Source of the DNA: Eubacteriales bacterium
GTDB taxonomy: Bacteria > Bacillota > Clostridia > Lachnospirales > Lachnospiraceae
DNA: 64,000 bases
Direction of reading: 5' to 3'
NCBI GenBank assembly: GCA_030536995.1
Contig: JAUNOY010000003.1
Location: 62,001-126,000 of the forward strand
How positions within the stretch are numbered: position 1 is the first letter of the stretch; each line of letters opens with the position of its first letter. A model generated the notes under the pieces. It was given only the letters and a program-made list of their open reading frames with translations. It was not told the DNA's origin and searched no databases. Both the position numbers and the translations under genes were made by a program. Of this stretch, positions 26,822-35,676 are shown one piece after another.

Positions 26822-26899
26822 AATCGAACTCTCCTCCGTTTTATCTTTATTTTCTATTCTTATTCTATCACAGGACAGAGCACCGGATATTCCCCGAAA

Positions 26900-26916
26900 T
26901 GTAACCGGAATGTAAC
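26900..26916 (-). promoter_or_regulatory. Direct repeat GTTACA-N5-GTTACA upstream of the export operon
   Basis: On the minus strand two GTTACA hexamers are spaced 11 bases start to start, a layout typical of OmpR-family sites. The same repeat occurs at 29142-29158 before the regulator gene. A possible -10 (TAGAAT) lies 32 bases downstream. Binding by the 28383-29048 regulator is inferred. Confidence 0.55.
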
Positions 26917-26979
26917 TGCCTTCGAGTCAAATCAGACAAGGTCCGGTTTACGCACCAAAAACGCCTGACCGCACAGCGT

Positions 26980-28386
26980 TCAGGCATTTTCCCAGGCGAC
27001 AATCACTCTTGTCCCCATTCCTTCTTCACTTTCCAGTACAAGCTTCCCTCCGTGAAGCTCTGCTATCTCCTTGCACAGAGCAAGTCCCAGACCTACGCTT
27101 CCCGCACTTCTGCCTCTTGATTTATCCACCATATAAAAGGCTTCCGTCACTCGCTCTAACTCCTCTTCGGGAATTCCTTTGCCATTATCCTCCACGAAGA
27201 TGCCTGTTTCGTCTGCATGAAGAAGGATTTTTCCACCTTCCTTCAACGCTTTGCAGGCATTATCCACCAGATTCAGAAGAAGACTTGTCATCGTATCCAC
27301 GTCCATATCCCGCATAAGGTCTGACGGCTCACAGGATACCTCCATTACTGCATTTTTTTCCTCAAGCTTAAATTTCACCAGATGCCCCACAGTTTCCAGA
27401 AGCTCTGACACCGGATAGGGCTTTCTCTCCAAATTTTGTCCGCCTTCTTCATAAAGCCCGGTAAGCTCCAGCATTTTTACAGAAAGCCGTGAAAGGCGGC
27501 GGCATTCTTTTTCAATATAAGTGAGTGCCTTTTCTCTTCTCTCCTCACTGAGACGCACTGTGAGGAGGGTATCTGCATAGCCGATAATCGCTGTCATAGG
27601 CGTTTTTAATTCATGGGCAAGACTTCCGATGAGTCTTCTCTGCGCATGGTTTACCTGCTTCAATTCCTCAATACGGAATTGTATCTCCGAAGACATATGA
27701 TTAAAGCTTTTCCCAAGAAGAGCTATCTCATCCTTCCCCTTCACCGGAACCAGAGCCCCGTAGTTTCCTCCTGCTATATCCAACGCCGCTTTTTTCAAAG
27801 CAACAAGGGGCCGGATGCTGCGGTAAATTCCCCAGTACAGAAGCGCTCCCACAAGCAGAAGAAGCCCCAGTGTCATTGTAAGCCCCTTCAGATAAAGACG
27901 TTCTGTCCTCTGATAAATACCAGATACGTCTACACAGTAGATAACACCGTAGTTGGTTTCATTAATGGTGTTCCATTCTTTAAACAGAAGCAGGTGACGA
28001 CCTTCCGCTTCTGTTGCCCATGCTCCTCCGTATAATAGATTCTCTGAAATTTTTTTGTAATCAAATTCATAAGGACTGCTGTTGTAAAGCTCCCTGTTCT
28101 CCTGCGGCAGATAAAGGGCAGCCTTGCTCCCAAAAACATTTCGAAAGGAATATATTGCTTCCAGATGCTGTTTCTCTGCATCTGTCCCATATTTGTCCGT
28201 ATAACCTGGGGTCTCCAGATTCCTGCGAAATTTATCCATACTGTTATAAAGTACCTGTTGCTCATATTTCTCTGTATCCTTCAGTGTCTGACGCCGTGAT
28301 TCCCATAGTGTGTAGCCCAACGTCACCTGAGATACCAGAAGGATTCCAAGCATAACCTGGATAAAAATTCTGCGAAACAGCCTCAC
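26980..28386 (-). CDS. Two-component sensor histidine kinase (HAMP, EnvZ-type)
   Basis: A 468-residue sensor: membrane helix 1 (about 8-26), extracellular sensor (~27-168), helix 2 (~169-187), HAMP (~188-240), then the kinase core with phospho-acceptor H258 in SLAHELKTPMTAIIGY. N-box LLNLVDNACKAL, G1 VEDNGKGIPEEEL and G2 SVGLGLALCKEIAELHGG follow. It overlaps the regulator gene by four bases (ATGA). The adjacent lipoprotein/ABC operon is the likely target of the pair. Confidence 0.92.
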   Translation of the reverse strand: MRLFRRIFIQVMLGILLVSQVTLGYTLWESRRQTLKDTEKYEQQVLYNSMDKFRRNLETPGYTDKYGTDAEKQHLEAIYSFRNVFGSKAALYLPQENRELYNSSPYEFDYKKISENLLYGGAWATEAEGRHLLLFKEWNTINETNYGVIYCVDVSGIYQRTERLYLKGLTMTLGLLLLVGALLYWGIYRSIRPLVALKKAALDIAGGNYGALVPVKGKDEIALLGKSFNHMSSEIQFRIEELKQVNHAQRRLIGSLAHELKTPMTAIIGYADTLLTVRLSEERREKALTYIEKECRRLSRLSVKMLELTGLYEEGGQNLERKPYPVSELLETVGHLVKFKLEEKNAVMEVSCEPSDLMRDMDVDTMTSLLLNLVDNACKALKEGGKILLHADETGIFVEDNGKGIPEEELERVTEAFYMVDKSRGRSAGSVGLGLALCKEIAELHGGKLVLESEEGMGTRVIVAWENA

Positions 28387-29048
28387 TCATCCACCTCCAG
28401 TCTGTATCCCACCGTTGGTATCGTCCGGATTACATTTCCCCAGTCAAGCTTCTTGCGGATTCTTCCCACATGGGCATCCACTGTCCTTGTCTCCCCGTCA
28501 AACTCCATTCCCCATAAAGCCCCCAGAATCTGCTTTCTGGTAAGTGCCTTGTTTTTGTGGCGGGCAAACATCAGGAGACATTCATATTCCATTGGTTTGA
28601 GATAAATCTCTTCTCCCGCTTTGGTGACCAGCCGTTTCTCTGTATCAATTTCCACATCAAGAATTTTCATCACATGGTCGCAGGCTCCGTGACGTTCCAG
28701 AACTTTTTCAATACGCACCATCAGTTCCAACATTTCAAAGGGCTTCACAATATAATCCTCCGCCCCTTCCTTCAGACCTCTGACCTTATCCTGAACAGCT
28801 CCTTTGGCTGTGAGAAATATTACAGGGATTCCCTGATTCTTCAATTCAGGAAGCAGTTCAAACCCGTTTTTTCCGGGGAGCATCACATCCACCAGAGCGC
28901 AGGCATAATTGCTGTCTTCTGTCAGACTTTGGCTCACATTCTCCCCGTCCAGAAAGGGGACCGGCTGATATCCTGCCACCTCGAGATTCATACATATTAA
29001 ATCATTAATTGCTTCTTCATCTTCAATTACAAGAATTCTTACACTCAT
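28383..29048 (-). CDS. OmpR-family response regulator
   Basis: A 221-residue regulator: receiver domain (1-118) with phospho-acceptor D54 in ALVDVMLPGKNG, T in FLTAKG and K in YIVKPF. The C-terminal winged helix (~125-220) has LKPMEYECLLMFARHKNKAL, VDAHVGRIRKKL and the end IRTIPTVGYRLE. It should bind direct repeats as a dimer. The GTTACA-N5-GTTACA copy about 95 bases upstream of its start and the copy before the export operon fit auto- and target regulation. Confidence 0.93.
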   Translation of the reverse strand: MSVRILVIEDEEAINDLICMNLEVAGYQPVPFLDGENVSQSLTEDSNYACALVDVMLPGKNGFELLPELKNQGIPVIFLTAKGAVQDKVRGLKEGAEDYIVKPFEMLELMVRIEKVLERHGACDHVMKILDVEIDTEKRLVTKAGEEIYLKPMEYECLLMFARHKNKALTRKQILGALWGMEFDGETRTVDAHVGRIRKKLDWGNVIRTIPTVGYRLEVDE

Positions 29049-29141
29049 TTGTCCTCTCCCTATTTTGCATCTCTTATCTTCGGTAATTTATGATTTTGTC
29101 TATAAGTCTGTTTTTATTTTACACCATCCTGCTCCTCATGT

Positions 29142-29158
29142 TGTAACGGCTTTGTAAC
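29142..29158 (-). promoter_or_regulatory. Direct repeat GTTACA-N5-GTTACA upstream of the OmpR regulator gene
   Basis: Two GTTACA hexamers on the minus strand, 11 bases start to start, 20 bases upstream of a TAAAAT -10-like box. It is the twin of the repeat at 26900-26916. Confidence 0.55.
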
Positions 29159-29244
29159 TGTCCTCTTTTTTACACAAAAGAAGCTGTGCTCTATCTTTAT
29201 GACAGAACACAACTTCTTCTTATTTTTTCCTTTGAAATCCAAAA

Positions 29245-29268
29245 TCAGGAGTGCTTAAGCACTCCTGA
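29245..29268 (-). terminator. Terminator of the sugar transporter-kinase operon
   Basis: TCAGGAGTGC-TTAA-GCACTCCTGA is a perfect stem just after the kinase stop, followed by TTTT on the minus strand. A second imperfect stem (29177-29221) follows. Confidence 0.75.
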
Positions 29269-29280
29269 AATAAATACGAT

Positions 29281-30684
29281 TTACGCTTCGTATGTTTTGA
29301 TATTGAAAGATTCGTGGATGCAGGTACGTGCTTCCGGAACAGATTTAAACTCACCTGTCTTAATCATCTGCGCAGTGATATTACCGATTGCAGTAGCCTC
29401 ACCCGGGCCTGCCTCAACACGCTTGCCGCATGCTTTTGCTGTAAGCTCATTTAAGTATCCTGCATTGGAACCTCCGCCTACCACACAGATTCTGCTGTAA
29501 GTACGTCCTGTCATTTCTTCCATTTCTTTAGCTGTTTTTGCATAGCATTCAGCAAGACTGGTGTAAATAACAGTTGCAATTTCCCCTAATGTTTCCGGAA
29601 CTTTCTGTCCTGTTCTGCGGCAGTAGTCTTTTACTTCCTCTGTCATGTTTGCAGGAGAAAGGAAACAGTCATCGTTTACATCTACTCTGGATGGGAAATC
29701 TTTTGCCTCTTCAGCCTGAGCACAGATTTCCGCAAAACTGTAGGCATCTCCTGTCTCATGACGTACAGACTGAATCATCCACAGTCCCATGATATTCTTG
29801 ATATAACGGAAACGTCCATTGTAACCACCTTCATTTGTGAAGTTCATTTCACAACTCTTAGCGGAGCAATCCGCTTCTGTTCTCTCAATTCCCATAAGAG
29901 ACCATGTACCGGAGCTGATATAGATGAAATCATCATCGTTTGCAGGTACAGCAAGAACTGCAGATCCTGTATCGTGTGTTGCAGGTGCAACAACCTCACA
30001 GTCAAATCCAACTTCTTCACGAACCTTATCACTGAAATGTCCGATGCTTGTTCCAGGCATAACCAGTTTCTGGAAGATTTTTTTCGGATATCCCAACTTC
30101 TCAATCAGTTCAAAATCCCAGTCTTTTGTAGTTGGACTTACAAGCTGACCTGTCGTAGCTTCTGTATACTCATTTGTCTTCTGACCTGTAAGAAGATAAT
30201 GGAAATAGTCCGGAACATGAAGAAGAGTCTCTGCATTTTCCAGATATTCCGGATGTTTTTTCTTAACAGCCATAAGCTGATAAATGGTATTGTAGATTGC
30301 TTTCTGGATACCGGTTCTTTCATATAATTCATCCTGTGGAATAATCTTATAAACCTCTTCATCCATGCCTTCTGTACGGTGATCACGATAACCAACTGTA
30401 TTTCCTAATACCTGTCCGTCTTTATCAAGAAGTACGAAGTCAACTCCCCATGTATCTACACCCATGCTTACAGGAATCTTTCCGATTTCTTTGCATTTCT
30501 TTAATCCTGCGATTACTTCTTTAAAAATACGGTCAAACTCCCAGCAGAGCTCTCCGTCTTTTTTTACCATACCATTTTCGAAGCGGTATACTTCCTCCAG
30601 AACCATTTTTCCGTTTTCCATGTGTCCCAGAATGTGACGTCCACTGGACGCACCCATATCAATTGCAAGATAATAAGTTGCCAT
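29281..30684 (-). CDS. rhaB: Rhamnulokinase-family sugar kinase (probable fuculokinase role)
   Basis: A 467-residue FGGY kinase closest in motif pattern to RhaB: IDMGASSGRHILGH at the start, SMGVDTWGVDFVLLD, GYRDHRTEGM, THDTGSAVLAVP, ISSGTWSLMGIE, NIMGLWMIQSVR and VVGGGSNAGYLN. RhaB phosphorylates L-rhamnulose at O1. Here it ends a sugar ABC operon in a window with fucose isomerase, fucose mutarotase and a FucA-type aldolase, but no rhamnose isomerase or mutarotase. The natural substrate may therefore be L-fuculose, or both ketoses. This is inference; the family call is firm. Confidence 0.88.
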   Translation of the reverse strand: MATYYLAIDMGASSGRHILGHMENGKMVLEEVYRFENGMVKKDGELCWEFDRIFKEVIAGLKKCKEIGKIPVSMGVDTWGVDFVLLDKDGQVLGNTVGYRDHRTEGMDEEVYKIIPQDELYERTGIQKAIYNTIYQLMAVKKKHPEYLENAETLLHVPDYFHYLLTGQKTNEYTEATTGQLVSPTTKDWDFELIEKLGYPKKIFQKLVMPGTSIGHFSDKVREEVGFDCEVVAPATHDTGSAVLAVPANDDDFIYISSGTWSLMGIERTEADCSAKSCEMNFTNEGGYNGRFRYIKNIMGLWMIQSVRHETGDAYSFAEICAQAEEAKDFPSRVDVNDDCFLSPANMTEEVKDYCRRTGQKVPETLGEIATVIYTSLAECYAKTAKEMEEMTGRTYSRICVVGGGSNAGYLNELTAKACGKRVEAGPGEATAIGNITAQMIKTGEFKSVPEARTCIHESFNIKTYEA

Positions 30685-30735
30685 GATAAATCCTCCTCTG
30701 TTTCTGTTTTATTATTGCACATCTCTTATCAGAAA

Positions 30736-30764
30736 GAGGGCGCCGCACAATGTGCGGCACCCTC
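30736..30764 (-). terminator. Hairpin between binding-protein and kinase genes
   Basis: GAGGGCGCCGCACA pairs with TGTGCGGCACCCTC with one mismatch. With only CTTTC after it on the minus strand, it probably lowers rather than stops readthrough into the kinase gene and stabilises the binding-protein mRNA. Confidence 0.6.
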
Positions 30765-30813
30765 CGTTCCTTCGCCGTTATAACTTTATTAAATTAAATC
30801 CGAGCGTTTAAAA

Positions 30814-31932
30814 TTAGTCGTAAAGGTTAGGAGCGATGGACTCGTCTTCCATGTTCTCTGCGTTGTACCAGTAACCTGCTGTTGGAACGTCTTCTACTTC
30901 GTCGCCGTTAGCTGCTGCTGTCAGAGCGTAGATTGCGTAGTAACCCATCATAAGTGGAGACTGTGTAACAGCACCAAGGAATGTGCCATCAGCTACAGCT
31001 GCTTTGATGATAGAACCAGCGTCGAAACCAACACCGATAACGTCACCATTTGCTGCGTCAGAACCAAGAACGTTTAAGTTAGAGTTTGCTGCAATAACAC
31101 CTTCTGCTGCAACCTGGTTAGAACCGAATACTGCGATACAGTTTTCTTTAGAAAGAATAGCCTGAGCCTCTGTGGAGCAAAGCTCTACAGTTGTCTGTGC
31201 CGGAACAGCTACCTGAATAAGAACGTCTGCGTCTTTTTCTTCTGCGTCTGCACCTTCTGCTGCGTTTACATAGAACTCGTTACCTGTAACTGCAACTGTT
31301 TTGCCGTCAGCTTTAACAAGCTCGATCATTTTGTTGATGAATCCAGCGCCACGAAGCTGAATGTTCTGAGCTGTAGCATCCTGGTTGATCTCACCGATGA
31401 TAACCTGTCCTTCAGCGTTAGCAATAACGTCTTTGATTGCAGGATACATATTCTCAGCTGCTACTGCACCAGCCTGAGCATTATCTGTAACAACTTCTGC
31501 TACTACAGATCCTTCTGGAGCATCTGCAACACCAGTATCAAATGTTACTACCGGAATTCCGTCTGCTACACATTTCTCAAGAGCTTCTGTTACGGAAGAA
31601 GTATCACAAGCTGCAAGACCCATACCAACTGGTTTAGCTGCGATAGCTGTGTTGATCATGTTAACCTGGTCAGCGATATCAGACTCACTGTTTGGTCCCT
31701 GAGCTTTGAATGTAACACCAAGCTCATCAGCAGCTTTCTGCATACCTTCTACAGCTGCCTGCCAGTATGTTGACTGGAAAGATTTAACCATCATAGGGAA
31801 TTCATAAGCTTCGTTAGCTTTCAGTCCCTCGAACTGTGCTGCAGGATCCTCTGCTGCCAGAACAGGTGTAACTGTCATTCCTGCTACCATTGCTGCACTA
31901 AGTCCCAGTGCGATCACTTTTTTGATTGTCAT
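30814..31932 (-). CDS. Sugar ABC transporter substrate-binding protein (RbsB type)
   Basis: A 372-residue exported protein of the periplasmic-binding-protein-I type. The signal peptide MTIKKVIALGLSAAMVAGM ends after PVLAAE. Family features include KSFQSTYWQAAVEGMQKAADELG, AQGPNSESDIADQVNMINTAI, PVVTFDTGV and VIGVGFDAG. It lacks a lipobox cysteine. It probably binds L-fucose or a related deoxysugar for the importer whose permeases and ATPase are encoded just upstream. Repeated GCT/GCA-rich, well-adapted codons fit high expression. Confidence 0.88.
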   Translation of the reverse strand: MTIKKVIALGLSAAMVAGMTVTPVLAAEDPAAQFEGLKANEAYEFPMMVKSFQSTYWQAAVEGMQKAADELGVTFKAQGPNSESDIADQVNMINTAIAAKPVGMGLAACDTSSVTEALEKCVADGIPVVTFDTGVADAPEGSVVAEVVTDNAQAGAVAAENMYPAIKDVIANAEGQVIIGEINQDATAQNIQLRGAGFINKMIELVKADGKTVAVTGNEFYVNAAEGADAEEKDADVLIQVAVPAQTTVELCSTEAQAILSKENCIAVFGSNQVAAEGVIAANSNLNVLGSDAANGDVIGVGFDAGSIIKAAVADGTFLGAVTQSPLMMGYYAIYALTAAANGDEVEDVPTAGYWYNAENMEDESIAPNLYD

Positions 31933-32023
31933 TTTTGTTTCCTCCTTTTAATTATACACGTTTATTTTATGAAAACGTTTTCCGTTTTACATACACCATA
32001 AGATAGATTTCATTGCTTTTTTA

Positions 32024-33004
32024 TTACAGACTATTTGCTTTTTTCTCTTTAACGATATCAATAAGTACCGCTACAATAAGAACAATACCTGTAATAATCT
32101 GCTGCCAGTTAGCCTGAAGTCCGATATACGGAAGACCGGTCTTCAGAAGCATGATTACATAAATACCTACGAAGGTTCCAAGAATAGAACCATATCCACC
32201 AGATGCTGCAACACCACCTACGAATGCACCACCGATGGCATCCATTTCAAGACCTGCACCTGTACCAGGCTGTACAGTAGGAGTAACTGCTGCATATGCA
32301 ATTGCTGCAAGACCTACGAAAAGGCCGCAAACAACGTATACCATTACATGGTAGAATTTAACATTGATTCCGGAAAGAGCTGCTGCTTCTTTGTTGGAAC
32401 CGATTGCAATAGTGTATCGTCCGAATTTTGTATGATTCAGAACATATTCCATTAAAAGAACTAACAGAATCATCCACAGGAAACCGATAGGATAACGATC
32501 GGCACTTCTTCCTGTTCCGACAGTAAGTTTAAAGATTGAATGGAACCATCCGCCTTCCTGTGTAAGTCCCGGCCATGGAGTTGCGCTGTAAAGAGAGCCA
32601 AGACCACGGGTAATCATACAAGTACAAAGTGTAGCCAGGAACGGAGGCAGATTCATTACACCAATAAGAACACCGTTAACTGCACCAATGATAAGACCAA
32701 GTACAACACAGATAAGCATTGCAACAACAACCGGCACATTGTGATTTCTGATCATGGAACCGCCGATAAGAGCGTAACAAACCATTCCAGTTCCGATTGA
32801 CAGGTCTACACCACCTGTAATAATTGGGAAAGTAACACCGATTGCCATCAGAAGGTCATAGTAGGAAAAATCCAGCAAGCTCAGCATGGTGTTGTACTGT
32901 CTGAACTCTTTACTCATTGCTGAGAATACTGCAGTCAGCGCAATTACAACCAGTAATACAATAAATCTCTGATCACTTAAAATACTTTTTTTCTTCTTAG
33001 TCAT
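32024..33004 (-). CDS. Sugar ABC transporter permease (RbsC type), second subunit
   Basis: A 326-residue permease with about nine to ten hydrophobic helices and the RbsC-family pattern: ITGGVDLSIGTGMVCYALIG, NGVLIGVMNLPPFLATLCT, the coupling loop IAIGSNKEAAALSGINV and GGAFVGGVAASGGYGSILGT. The basic end (VKEKKANSL) is cytoplasmic. It follows the ATPase gene by 11 bases. With the distinct permease at 34548-35552 it probably forms a heterodimeric channel. Confidence 0.9.
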   Translation of the reverse strand: MTKKKKSILSDQRFIVLLVVIALTAVFSAMSKEFRQYNTMLSLLDFSYYDLLMAIGVTFPIITGGVDLSIGTGMVCYALIGGSMIRNHNVPVVVAMLICVVLGLIIGAVNGVLIGVMNLPPFLATLCTCMITRGLGSLYSATPWPGLTQEGGWFHSIFKLTVGTGRSADRYPIGFLWMILLVLLMEYVLNHTKFGRYTIAIGSNKEAAALSGINVKFYHVMVYVVCGLFVGLAAIAYAAVTPTVQPGTGAGLEMDAIGGAFVGGVAASGGYGSILGTFVGIYVIMLLKTGLPYIGLQANWQQIITGIVLIVAVLIDIVKEKKANSL

Positions 33005-33015
33005 GACTGTCCTCC

Positions 33016-34527
33016 TTAATCGATACTACGTGTAGCCTTGTTCATAATGTTTTCCTGGGTTGCTTCGGAAATATCAATATTTCCTGTTACTTTACCCTCG
33101 CACATGATGATGATACGGTCACTCATACGGAGAACTTCTGTCATTTCGGAAGAAATCATGATAATTGATTTACCTTCTGCTGCCAGTTTGTTCATCAGTT
33201 TATAAATTTCGTTTTTAGCACCAACGTCGATACCTCTTGTAGGCTCGTCGAAAATCAGGATATCACTGTCTCTTGTCAGCCATTTTGCGATAACGACTTT
33301 CTGCTGGTTACCACCGGAAAGATTAACAACAAGCTGTTCTGCATTTGGAGTTTTTGTTGCAAGCTCTTTGATATACTTTTCAGTTACTTCTTTTTCTTTC
33401 GCTGAATCGATCAGAAGACCTTTCGAAAACTGCTCCATTGTTGCCAGTGTTGTATTTTCAATACAGGATTTCTGAACAACACATCCATATCTTCTTCTGT
33501 CTTCTGACAGATATCCAATACCGTATTTAACAGCATCCTGAGGACTGTTGATGGTAACTTCACGAAGCTGTCCGCTCTTATCCATAATGGAAATCTTACC
33601 ACTCTGTTTCGGGTCAGCCCCAAACAGCGCTCTGGCAGTCTCGGTACGTCCAGCACCCATAAGTCCGGAGAAACCAAGAATCTCACCTTTACGAAGTTCA
33701 AAGCTTACATCCTGCACCATTCTTCCTGCATTAAGATGTTCTACTTTAAGAACTACAGGAGCATCAGGTGCAACCATACTGTGCTGCTTCGGATCTTCAT
33801 AAATAACACGACCAACCATCATGTTGATAATGTCTTCTTTTGTACTGTCTTTTGTAATAAGAGTTCCTACATAACCACCGTCACGCATGACAGTTACACG
33901 GTCTGTAATAACTTTAATCTCATCCATACGATGGGAAATGTAAACAATTCCCAGTCCCTTCTCACGAAGGTCACGAATGATAACAAATAAGTCTGCAATT
34001 TCTTTTTCAGTCAGCGCTGCAGAAGGCTCATCGAAGATGATAACTTTTGCTTTATGGGAAATCGCTTTTGCAATCTCACACATCTGCTGTTTTCCGACTG
34101 TAAGATTATGCATTTTTTCTTTCGGATTAATATCAATATTTAAATCCTGGAAAAGCTTCTTGGAATCCTCAATCATCTTCTTGTCATCGATACGGAAACC
34201 TTTTTTCGGCTCACGACCGATAAAAATATTCTGAGCAACAGTAAGGTCACCCACCATATTTAATTCCTGATGTACAATTACAACACCTGCATCCTGTGCC
34301 TCTTTTGTATTGTGGAATTCCACTTCTTTTCCTTCATATGTAATGGAACCGGAGTCTTTCTGGTAAATACCGGTAAGCACCTTCATCAATGTGGACTTTC
34401 CGGCACCGTTTTCACCCATAAGAGCATGTACTTCGCCGCGTCTTACTTCGAAATTAACATGATCCAGAGCATGAACTCCAGGAAAGGACTTGTCGATGTC
34501 CTTCATAGTTAAAATAACTTCACCCAT
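33016..34527 (-). CDS. Sugar ABC transporter ATP-binding protein (RbsA/MglA type)
   Basis: A 503-residue protein with two ABC modules. The first has Walker A GENGAGKSTLMK, Q-loop VHQELNMV, signature LTVGKQQMCEIAKA and Walker B VIIFDEPSAALTEKE. The second has GLMGAGRTETARALFG, signature LSGGNQQKVVIAKWL and ILIFDEPTRGIDVGAK. It drives the two RbsC-type permeases on either side. The complete second module, with its Walker B, distinguishes it from the nucleoside ATPase at 13569. Confidence 0.93.
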   Translation of the reverse strand: MGEVILTMKDIDKSFPGVHALDHVNFEVRRGEVHALMGENGAGKSTLMKVLTGIYQKDSGSITYEGKEVEFHNTKEAQDAGVVIVHQELNMVGDLTVAQNIFIGREPKKGFRIDDKKMIEDSKKLFQDLNIDINPKEKMHNLTVGKQQMCEIAKAISHKAKVIIFDEPSAALTEKEIADLFVIIRDLREKGLGIVYISHRMDEIKVITDRVTVMRDGGYVGTLITKDSTKEDIINMMVGRVIYEDPKQHSMVAPDAPVVLKVEHLNAGRMVQDVSFELRKGEILGFSGLMGAGRTETARALFGADPKQSGKISIMDKSGQLREVTINSPQDAVKYGIGYLSEDRRRYGCVVQKSCIENTTLATMEQFSKGLLIDSAKEKEVTEKYIKELATKTPNAEQLVVNLSGGNQQKVVIAKWLTRDSDILIFDEPTRGIDVGAKNEIYKLMNKLAAEGKSIIMISSEMTEVLRMSDRIIIMCEGKVTGNIDISEATQENIMNKATRSID

Positions 34528-34547
34528 TGTTACATCCTCCCTTCACA

Positions 34548-35552
34548 TTAATTCTTTCTGCGTCTTGCAGAAACATCGGCATAAACTGCTGCGATAACGA
34601 TGATACCAGTAATAATCATCTGCTGACCTTTACCAAGACCAAAGGCCATGATACCCTGCTGCAGAAGAGAAATAATACATACACCGATAACTGTACCGCC
34701 GATGGATGCAAGTCCGCCGACCATTGATGTACCACCCATTACACAACCAGCGATTGCTTCGTTGTTGTACTGGTCACCATATCCCGGCTGAACCGTTGTA
34801 TAAGTTGCTACAAAGAAGATTGCTGCGATACCTGCCATTAATCCGCAGATAACGTAAGCAAGCATACGCCATTTTTTTGTGTTAACACCTGAAAGGCGAA
34901 CCGCCTCACTGTTAGAACCGAGGCAAAGGATGTAACGTCCTGGTTTTGTACGGTAAAGTACGATACCACAGATAACTGCTGCTCCAAGGAAGATTACAAG
35001 ACCTACCGGGAAGCCCTTGTAGGAAACAAGGTTTCTGAACCAGCCATTTACAGGATCACTGCTTGCCGGCCAGCTGACAGACTGTGTTTTAGTGAATACA
35101 GATGCAAGACCTTTCGCAATATTCATGGATGCCATGGATACGATGAACGGCGGCACTGATAAATAGGATACTAACCATCCGTTAAAGATACCGAAGCACA
35201 GACCAACCAGAATACAGATTACGATTGCTAATGCGCAAGGTACTCCGTAGCTAGTCATGCAATAACCGGAAATCAATGCACAGCAGAACATAACCGGTCC
35301 GATGGAGAAATCAATTCCTCCTGTAGCGATTACGAAAGTAACGCCAAGTGACAAGAAGCCCAGGAAGTATACATAGTTCAGAGTAGACTTGATACTGTCC
35401 ATTACAGGGAATTTTGTTCCCAGTGCGATTCTGAAGACTACGAACATGACGATGAGAATCCCCACAAGCAGGATTCTGTTAAGTCCGAGCTTTTTCACGA
35501 TTGGATTTTGTTTCAGCTTTTCCAATTTTTTTCCCTCCCTATGTTTTTTCAC
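34548..35552 (-). CDS. Sugar ABC transporter permease (RbsC type), first subunit
   Basis: A 334-residue permease and the first gene of the sugar importer operon. RbsC pattern: ATGGIDFSIGPVMFCCALIS, VSYLSVPPFIVSMASMNIA, loop LCLGSNSEAVRLSGVNTKKW, and CVMGGTSMVGGLASIGGTV. It has a basic N-terminus and the cytoplasmic tail SARRRKN. The strong terminator upstream separates the operon from the sensor genes. No close -35 is seen, so its promoter may need the YesN activator encoded upstream. Confidence 0.9.
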   Translation of the reverse strand: MKKHREGKKLEKLKQNPIVKKLGLNRILLVGILIVMFVVFRIALGTKFPVMDSIKSTLNYVYFLGFLSLGVTFVIATGGIDFSIGPVMFCCALISGYCMTSYGVPCALAIVICILVGLCFGIFNGWLVSYLSVPPFIVSMASMNIAKGLASVFTKTQSVSWPASSDPVNGWFRNLVSYKGFPVGLVIFLGAAVICGIVLYRTKPGRYILCLGSNSEAVRLSGVNTKKWRMLAYVICGLMAGIAAIFFVATYTTVQPGYGDQYNNEAIAGCVMGGTSMVGGLASIGGTVIGVCIISLLQQGIMAFGLGKGQQMIITGIIVIAAVYADVSARRRKN

Positions 35553-35618
35553 ATTTCTGTGTTTTTATATACTCCAATAATATCGTGAAACCTCAAAAAT
35601 TGTAATGGAATATCTTCC

Positions 35619-35665
35619 AAAAAAAGGTTAAATATTTACGGTATCGTAAATATTTAACCTTTTTT
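35619..35665 (-). terminator. Strong terminator of the YesN-YesM-binding protein operon
   Basis: AAAAAGGTTAAATATTTACG and CGTAAATATTTAACCTTTTT form a near-perfect 20-base stem with a four-base loop and T run, directly after the binding-protein stop. Confidence 0.9.
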
Positions 35666-35676
35666 ATAAACAGACT

